A DNA stretch of 64,000 nucleotides, taken from UBA1189 sp045660385 (GTDB lineage Bacteria; Bacteroidota; Bacteroidia; Bacteroidales; Bacteroidaceae). The DNA lies in the NCBI GenBank assembly GCA_045660385.1, contig JAZRDT010000009.1, positions 1 to 64,000 on the forward strand. The letters are read 5' to 3'. Of this stretch, positions 58,950 to 64,000 are shown one piece after another (position 1 is the first letter of the stretch; every line of letters begins with the position of its first letter). The notes below the pieces were generated by a model, which was not told where the DNA came from, did not search any database, and was given only the letters and a program-made list of their open reading frames with translations. The position numbers and the translations under genes were made by a program.

Positions 58950-59321
58950 ATGCACGGAATAGGTACTATCCTTTTGCTTATCGTATCAAACATCTTCATG
59001 ACTTTTGCCTGGTACGGACATCTCAAGTTGCAGCAGATGAAGCTTGTTTCTGACAACACTCCGCTCTACATCGTTATTCTCATCAGCTGGTTCTTGGCTC
59101 TCTTTGAATACGCATGTCAGGTGCCAGCCAACCGGATGGGATTTGTTGGTAATGGTGGTGCTTTCACGCTCATGCAGTTGAAAGTGATTCAGGAGGTTAT
59201 CTCTATTGCAATCTTCACCGTATTCACCATTGTGTTCTTTAAGGGTGAGGCACTGCAGTGGAACCATTTTGTGGCTTTCGGTTGTCTGATTGCTGCGGTG
59301 TTCTTTGTTTTCTTGAAATAG
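58950..59321 (+). CDS. DUF486 family small membrane protein
   Basis: 123 residues, four membrane helices, matches the DUF486 pattern (FMTFAWYGHLKL, LISWFLALFEYACQVPANRMG, LKVIQEVISIAIFTVF). Resembles small multidrug-type transporters in size and topology, but no transport role is shown. It starts 40 nt after the rnf terminator; no clear own promoter. Confidence 0.85.
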   Translation: MHGIGTILLLIVSNIFMTFAWYGHLKLQQMKLVSDNTPLYIVILISWFLALFEYACQVPANRMGFVGNGGAFTLMQLKVIQEVISIAIFTVFTIVFFKGEALQWNHFVAFGCLIAAVFFVFLK

Positions 59322-59340
59322 TTTACAAGCAGACTGATGC

Positions 59341-59368
59341 TTGTTTCGGGTTGTGATGCCCGAAACAA
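59341..59368. terminator. Hairpin after the DUF486 gene
   Basis: TTGTTTCGGG (59341-59350) with CCCGAAACAA (59359-59368), perfect 10-bp stem, loop of 8. No long U-run, so a weak or factor-assisted terminator. Confidence 0.5.
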
Positions 59369-59469
59369 AATGACTGATAGAATGTTGTTTGATAGAGTGG
59401 GGTATGAGGGTTAGTTTTTGTCTATCGAGTGATAGATGCAGTGTATTTGCATGTTTTGATAAAACCTAT

Positions 59470-59477
59470 TACCTTTG
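59470..59477 (+). promoter_or_regulatory. Promoter (-7 box) of the superoxide reductase gene
   Basis: TACCTTTG, exact match, 49 nt before the ATG at 59527. Confidence 0.65.
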
Positions 59478-59526
59478 CCCATGTAAGACAAGAAAACAAG
59501 TATAAACCTATTAAAACAATAAGATT

Positions 59527-59907
59527 ATGGCAGTAAAATTTTTCAAGTGCGAACATTGTGGTAATGTGATTCAGAAAGTTGTTGACTCAAAGGTTCCCGT
59601 AGTGTGCTGCGGTGAAAAGATGAAGGAGCTCACAGTGAATACAGTCGATGCCAGTGTGGAGAAACATCTTCCCGTGGTGACCCGTATCGACGATTGTCAC
59701 ATCAAGGTTGAGGTGGGTAGTGTAGCGCACCCCATGACTGAGGATCATCACATTGCATTTATCTATGTAGAGACTGAGAATGGCGGCCTTCGCGTTGACC
59801 TCCCTCACGATGGTAAGCCAGAGGCAGTATTCTGTACCTGCTCAGACAAACCCGTTGCCGTGTATGAGTATTGCAACTTGCACGGTGTGTGGAAGACCGA
59901 ACTTTGA
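59527..59907 (+). CDS. dfx: Desulfoferrodoxin-type superoxide reductase
   Basis: 126 residues. N-terminal desulforedoxin-like Fe(SCys)4 domain with Cys8, Cys11 and the adjacent pair Cys27-Cys28; the catalytic Fe site follows with His in SVEKHLPV, HPMTEDHHI and the C-terminal CNLHGVW. Reduces superoxide to peroxide without making oxygen, the anaerobe's answer to oxygen stress. Ferritin follows after 37 nt, so iron freed by oxidation may be stored by its neighbour. Confidence 0.95.
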   Translation: MAVKFFKCEHCGNVIQKVVDSKVPVVCCGEKMKELTVNTVDASVEKHLPVVTRIDDCHIKVEVGSVAHPMTEDHHIAFIYVETENGGLRVDLPHDGKPEAVFCTCSDKPVAVYEYCNLHGVWKTEL

Positions 59908-59944
59908 TAGGGCAAAATAACTCTCACTAAAAAACTCAAGAACT

Positions 59945-60469
59945 ATGTTAAGCAAAAAACTTCACGAAGCTATCAATGCTCAGATCAATGCTGAACTGTG
60001 GTCAGCTTATCTATACCTCGCCATGTCGATGGATGCAGAGGCTAAGGGACTGAAAGGTGTGGCTAATTGGTTCTATGTGCAATACCTCGAAGAGCAGGAC
60101 CACGCACGCATCTTTATGAATTACCTTAATTCGCGTGATGCAAAGGTGACCTTGCTACCAATCGAAGCAGTGCCTACCGCTTGGGATAGTGTGTTGGCCA
60201 TGTTTACCCAAACCCTGGAGCATGAAAAGAAGGTGACATCACTGATCAATAATCTTGCTGCTATTGCCAATGATGACCGTGACTTTGCCTCAATCAACCG
60301 TCTTGTATGGTTTATCGACGAACAGGTGGAAGAGGAGGAGAGTGCTCGCGAGATGATTGCAGCCGTAGAGGCTGTCGAAGGGAATAAGTATGGCATGTAC
60401 ATGCTCGACAAGGAGCTGGCTGCCCGCACCTATACGCAACCTTCACCCTTGGCAACATCGGCCGATTGA
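59945..60469 (+). CDS. ftnA: Ferritin (FtnA type)
   Basis: 174 residues, non-haem ferritin. Ferroxidase-centre ligands are visible: Glu17 in NAELWSAYLYL, Glu50 and His53 in YLEEQDHAR, later Glu and Gln in FIDEQVEEEESA. Oxidises and stores iron as a 24-mer in the cytoplasm. Co-transcribed with dfx, then a terminator. Confidence 0.95.
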   Translation: MLSKKLHEAINAQINAELWSAYLYLAMSMDAEAKGLKGVANWFYVQYLEEQDHARIFMNYLNSRDAKVTLLPIEAVPTAWDSVLAMFTQTLEHEKKVTSLINNLAAIANDDRDFASINRLVWFIDEQVEEEESAREMIAAVEAVEGNKYGMYMLDKELAARTYTQPSPLATSAD

Positions 60470-60493
60470 TAAGTATAAGTGAATCTGTATATA

Positions 60494-60524
60494 AAAATGA
60501 GCCTCAATCGGGGCTCATTTTGTT
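60494..60524 (+). terminator. Terminator of the dfx-ftnA operon
   Basis: AAAATGAGCC (60494-60503) with GGCTCATTTT (60512-60521), loop TCAATCGG, then TGTTAT. Confidence 0.85.
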
Positions 60525-60544
60525 ATATATTCGCTTGTTTTTAT

Positions 60545-60552
60545 TACCTTTG
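60545..60552 (+). promoter_or_regulatory. Promoter (-7 box) of the M3 peptidase gene
   Basis: TACCTTTG, exact match, 44 nt before the ATG at 60597. Confidence 0.65.
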
Positions 60553-60596
60553 TACGCTAAAACAAAAGAGAATAACCAATTCAATAAACACAAACA

Positions 60597-62687
60597 ATGA
60601 AAAAAACATTTATTGCTATGGCCCTTGTTGCCTTGACTGCATGTAATGCAAAGCACGACAATCCTGTACTTATGGAGTCGTCGCTTCCTTTTGGCGCTCC
60701 TGAGTTTGCCAAGTATGAATCTACCGACTACGAACCCGCCATGATGGAGGGTTTCGCTCAGCAACGTGCCGAGATTGATGCCATCGTAGCCAATACCGAA
60801 GCTCCTACCTTTGACAACACCATCGCTGCTCTCGAGCGCAGCGGCAAGAAGTTGGCGAAGGTTACCGGTGTGTTCTTCAATCTGAATGAGACCGATGCTG
60901 ATGATGTGATGCGCGATACCGAGAAGCGTCTTTCTCCCCTCTTCACAGAGCATAGCGCTTATATGACCATGAACGAGGCTCTGTTTGCCCGTATCAAGGC
61001 GCTTTACGACGATAAGGCAAACCTCGGTCTTACTCGCGAACAGGAGATGGTGCTCGACAAGTATTACCGTATGTTTGTGAAGGGTGGTGCGCTGCTCGAT
61101 GCCGACAAGAAGGCTCAGCTTATGGAGATTGAGAAGCAATTGTCACTTGCCAGTATTGAGTTTGGCGAGAATGCGTTGGCCGAGACAAATGCTTTTGAAC
61201 TCGTAATCACTGACGAGAAGGACCTCGCAGGTCTGCCCCAGAGCTCTATCAACGCCGCTCGTGAGGCTGCTAAGGCTGCAGGCAAGGAGGGTTACCTCTT
61301 CAATTTGCAGAAGCCCAGCTGGATTCCCTTCTTGCAATATGCTGACAATCGCGAGTTGCGTAAGCAGATGTACCTTGCTTACATCAACCGTGGCGACAAC
61401 AATAACGACAACGATAACAAAGAGGTTATCGCACGCATCTTGAAGCTCCGCCAGCAGAAGGCACAGCTCTTTGGCTATGAGACCTTCGCTGAGTTCCAAC
61501 TCGAGGATAAGATGGCCAAGACTCCCGAGGCTGCTTACAACCTGCTCATGACTATCTGGAATGCTGCGCTCCCCAAGGCTCAGGCCGAGGCTGCTGAGTT
61601 GCAGAAGATGATGGATGCTGAGGGCAAGGGCGAGAAGCTCGAGGCGTGGGACTGGTGGTACTATACCGAGAAACTGCGCGAGCAGAAGTATGCGCTCAGC
61701 GAGAGCGAGCTCCGTCCCTACTTCTCACTCGATAACGTGCGCAAGGGTGCCTTCATGGTATCGGAGAAACTCTTCGGCATGAAGTTCCAGCCCGTTGAGG
61801 GATTGGATGTGTACCATCCTGAGGTAGAGACCTTCGAGGTGCTCGATGCCGATGGCTCACACCTGGCTCTCTTCTACACAGACTACTTCCCCCGCGCTAC
61901 CAAGCGTGCTGGTGCATGGATGAACAACATCGTTGATGCATCGAACGTCGATGGTGAGAACCAGCGTCCGATGATTGTGAACGTGGGTAACTTCACCGCT
62001 CCTACGGCTGATACTCCCTCACTTCTTACCATTGATGAGACCCGCACGCTCTTCCATGAGCTCGGTCATGCTCTCCACGGCTTCCTCACACAGACCAAGT
62101 ATCCTTCAGTGAGCGGTACAAGCGTAGCACGCGACTTCGTGGAGCTGCCCTCGCAGATTATGGAGCACTGGGCTATCGAGCCTGAGGTTCTCAAGATGTA
62201 TGCCCTCCACTACGAGACTGGCGAGCCCATCACCGATGAACTTATCGCTAAGATGCAGGCTGCATCATCATTCAACTCAGGCTTTGAGACCGTAGAGCTC
62301 GTGGGCGCTGCATTGCTCGATATGGAGTTCCACATGCTGAAGGATTATACCGATTTCGAGGCTAATGCCTTCGAGAAGGCTGTAGCCGACAAGATCGGTC
62401 TTCTTCCCCAGATTGCTTTCCGCTATCGTGGTCCCTACTTCAACCACATCTTCAGTGGTGGTTATGCTGTAGGTTACTATAGCTACTTGTGGGCCGAGGT
62501 ACTTGATGCTGATGGCTTCGAGGCTTTCCGTGAGAATGGTATCTTCGACGAGGCTACAGGCCGCAGCTTCCGTAAGAACATCCTCGAGATGGGTGGCAGC
62601 GAAGAGCCTATGACTCTTTACAAGCGCTTCCGTGGTGCCGAGCCCAACCCCGAGGCATTGCTCCGCAACCGTGGCTTGATTGACTAA
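60597..62687 (+). CDS. dcp: M3 family metallopeptidase (peptidyl-dipeptidase Dcp type), lipoprotein
   Basis: 696 residues. Lipobox LTAC with Cys16 of MKKTFIAMALVALTACNAK, so anchored in the envelope. Zinc site His487-Glu488-x-x-His491 in FHELGHALHGF; the third ligand Glu lies some 25 residues on. SGYAVGYYSYLWAEV and RYRGPYFNHIFSGGYAVGYYSY are Dcp-type substrate-site phrases. Removes C-terminal dipeptides from peptides in the periplasm, complementing DPP IV at 5084. Single gene with own promoter and terminator. Confidence 0.93.
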   Translation: MKKTFIAMALVALTACNAKHDNPVLMESSLPFGAPEFAKYESTDYEPAMMEGFAQQRAEIDAIVANTEAPTFDNTIAALERSGKKLAKVTGVFFNLNETDADDVMRDTEKRLSPLFTEHSAYMTMNEALFARIKALYDDKANLGLTREQEMVLDKYYRMFVKGGALLDADKKAQLMEIEKQLSLASIEFGENALAETNAFELVITDEKDLAGLPQSSINAAREAAKAAGKEGYLFNLQKPSWIPFLQYADNRELRKQMYLAYINRGDNNNDNDNKEVIARILKLRQQKAQLFGYETFAEFQLEDKMAKTPEAAYNLLMTIWNAALPKAQAEAAELQKMMDAEGKGEKLEAWDWWYYTEKLREQKYALSESELRPYFSLDNVRKGAFMVSEKLFGMKFQPVEGLDVYHPEVETFEVLDADGSHLALFYTDYFPRATKRAGAWMNNIVDASNVDGENQRPMIVNVGNFTAPTADTPSLLTIDETRTLFHELGHALHGFLTQTKYPSVSGTSVARDFVELPSQIMEHWAIEPEVLKMYALHYETGEPITDELIAKMQAASSFNSGFETVELVGAALLDMEFHMLKDYTDFEANAFEKAVADKIGLLPQIAFRYRGPYFNHIFSGGYAVGYYSYLWAEVLDADGFEAFRENGIFDEATGRSFRKNILEMGGSEEPMTLYKRFRGAEPNPEALLRNRGLID

Positions 62688-62711
62688 ACTCTCATACAAT
62701 ATCATCTGTGC

Positions 62712-62747
62712 GCTCCCGATATCTATCTTGATGTCGGGGGCTTTTTA
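62712..62747 (+). terminator. Terminator after the M3 peptidase gene
   Basis: GCTCCCGATATC (62712-62723) with GATGTCGGGGGC (62730-62741), two G-U pairs, loop TATCTT, then TTTTTATTT. Confidence 0.85.
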
Positions 62748-62817
62748 TTTGTATCCTAAGTGGGTTGATGCAATATCTCTTTATCTGTTGCGTTATAATA
62801 ATGGATATATAGTAGCT

Positions 62818-64000
62818 ATGAAGTTTCGTATAAGATTTATATATACGCTCATCCTTTTGTTGGCAATGAGCATTGTCGGTTGCCGTGAGGAGCAAGGTTT
62901 CTCCACCGACACGTCGCATCGTCTGGCCTTCTCGTCTGATACGGTAAGGTTCGATACCCTGTTTACATCAGTGAGTTCATCTACCTATTCATTCCTTATC
63001 TATAATAGGAATAAGGCCGACCTTCGTATTGCTTCGGTTCATCTCTCCGGTGGTGAGCAATCGCCCTACCGTGTCAATCTTGATGGACTGTCGGGTGCTT
63101 CGTTTAGCGATGTAGCCATACGTGGTGGCGACAGCCTCTATGTGTTTGTGGAGGTGACGGTCGACCCTCGTGGTCAAGATGCCCCTTTTGAGGTGTGCGA
63201 TTCGATTGTGTTTGCTCTTGAGAGCGGTGTCATACAACGGGTGCAGTTGCGGGCCTACGGACAGGATGCTACCGTCTTGCGTGGTGTTTCAATCGATTCG
63301 GATACACGTTTCACGGCCCAGCGCCCCTATCTCATATACGATAGCCTGCGTGTAGAGGAGGGCAGCACCCTCTATCTGGATGCTGGAGTACGGCTTTATT
63401 TCCGCGATAAGGTTGAGATGCAGGTTTATGGACGTGTCGAGGCGGTAGGTACTGCTGACAGTGCGGTTGTGTTTCGCGGTGCTCGCACTGACCATATGTT
63501 CTCTTATCTTCCTTACGATAGACTCTCGGCACAGTGGGGTGGCATCACCTTGCACGAGACGAGTCACGACAACCTTTTTGTTTACTGCGATATTCATGGT
63601 GGAACCTATGGCTTGCGTGCCAAGGCGTATGATATGAGTCGCTCCAAGTTGGTGATGCAGAATAGTCAGATTCATAATGTCGATGAGGATGCGCTTCAGC
63701 TCACTCTCTGTGCGGGCTCGTTTGCCAATAGTCTCTTTACCAATGCCGGAGGCCATTGTGTCAATCTGTTGGGAGGCAGTTTGAGTTTTGTTCATTGCAC
63801 CATGGCCAACTTTTTCCCTTGGAAAAGCGAACGTGGCGTAGCGGTAAACATAAGTAACTACGATGAGGAGAGCCAAACGATTTACCCACTTCTTGGTGTA
63901 GACTTTATCAATAGCATAATTACGGGTGGTAAGGATGACGAGCTCATGGGTACAGTGCTCGAAAAGACTGACTCGGCCGACTATTCGGAGTATGCCCAAT
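62818..64000 (+). CDS. Right-handed beta-helix lipoprotein, C-terminus cut by window end
   Basis: Open from ATG 62818 to the last base, at least 394 residues, with no stop in the window. Lipoprotein signal MKFRIRFIYTLILLLAMSIVGC, Cys22. The first 140 residues are a beta-sandwich-like region (SDTVRFDTLFTSVSSSTYSF, choice-of-anchor style). From about 150 on there are parallel beta-helix turns (LSAQWGGITLHETSHDNLFVYCDIHGG, MQNSQIHNVDEDALQL, ANSLFTNAGGHCVNLLGG, FVHCTMANF). Such proteins are surface or periplasmic carbohydrate-associated lipoproteins in Bacteroidales; no catalytic motif seen. About 130 nt after the previous terminator without a clear promoter. Confidence 0.85.
   Translation, partial: MKFRIRFIYTLILLLAMSIVGCREEQGFSTDTSHRLAFSSDTVRFDTLFTSVSSSTYSFLIYNRNKADLRIASVHLSGGEQSPYRVNLDGLSGASFSDVAIRGGDSLYVFVEVTVDPRGQDAPFEVCDSIVFALESGVIQRVQLRAYGQDATVLRGVSIDSDTRFTAQRPYLIYDSLRVEEGSTLYLDAGVRLYFRDKVEMQVYGRVEAVGTADSAVVFRGARTDHMFSYLPYDRLSAQWGGITLHETSHDNLFVYCDIHGGTYGLRAKAYDMSRSKLVMQNSQIHNVDEDALQLTLCAGSFANSLFTNAGGHCVNLLGGSLSFVHCTMANFFPWKSERGVAVNISNYDEESQTIYPLLGVDFINSIITGGKDDELMGTVLEKTDSADYSEYAQ

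Noticed and set aside
1..64000. tRNA, rRNA or insertion-sequence genes
   Set aside because: I scanned the gaps for tRNA 3' ends and T-loops, rRNA cores and transposase motifs and saw none; a covariance search could still find a short RNA.

Overview
The window looks like a chromosomal stretch of a gut-type member of the Bacteroidales (Bacteroidetes), probably near the Bacteroidaceae/Prevotellaceae; I cannot place it more precisely. The grounds are: intergenic promoters that fit the Bacteroidetes consensus (TAnnTTTG at -7, often TTTG about 19-20 nt further up) again and again; almost no Shine-Dalgarno sequences; lipoprotein and outer-membrane genes of Bacteroidales type (BtuG-like beta-propeller, DUF5723, GH28, GH43, SPOR/HU-CCDC81); a V-type ATPase and an Rnf complex; and a gliding-motility/T9SS type B style C-terminal domain. 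Apart from the two cut edge genes it reads as ordinary housekeeping chromosome. I see no prophage, transposase, CRISPR array, tRNA or rRNA.

Layout. 1-1150: end of a V-type ATPase operon (subunits I and K), whose K subunit keeps the residues of a Na+ site. 1256-8418 (minus): cysteine synthase, FolC, threonine aldolase, dipeptidyl peptidase IV, asparaginase. 8612-11688: DUF308 membrane protein, GalE, GlyA. 11906-18106 (plus): cobalamin riboswitch, BtuG-like B12-binding lipoprotein, radical SAM protein, S37 peptidase, orphan FecE/BtuD-type ATPase, GH28. 18127-20811: LysO exporter and, divergent from it, a TrpB2 tryptophan synthase beta preceded by what looks like a complete ribosome-mediated Trp attenuator. 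20910-28736: porin-like protein, FtcD, FHA and SPOR proteins, free-Met-sulfoxide reductase, nucleoside phosphorylase, TPR protein, TtcA-like. 29098-34778: giant lipoprotein, DUF5723 protein, GH109-like oxidoreductase. 34801-36509 (minus): YihY and RNase P RNA. 36696-43164: CHU_C-domain protein, UvrA, DnaJ, GrpE, cytidine deaminase. 43341-50108: GH73-LysM hydrolase, RNase G, a 30-residue ribosomal-type protein, HU, MutY, SSB, phosphopantetheinyl transferase, RfbC, SOD. 50269-53010 (minus): GH43-CBM32, FKBP, esterase. 53113-58862: RseC and rnfBCDGEA. 58950-64000: DUF486, superoxide reductase, ferritin, M3 peptidase and a beta-helix lipoprotein that runs off the end.

How the parts connect. The Rnf complex and the V-ATPase both fit a Na+/redox energy economy of an anaerobe, and superoxide reductase, ferritin, SOD and fRMsr fit its oxygen defence. 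GH28, GH43, the acetyl-esterase-like hydrolase and the GH109-like protein point to glycan use.

The most interesting observation is the leader of the trpB2 gene (19248-19444). It has a good promoter, an 18-codon peptide MKALVNLNTYWWWLVRRD with three consecutive Trp codons, a weak 1:2 hairpin that includes the last Trp codons, an antiterminator pairing that starts at the leader stop codon, and a 12-bp terminator hairpin with a U-rich tail just before the structural gene.
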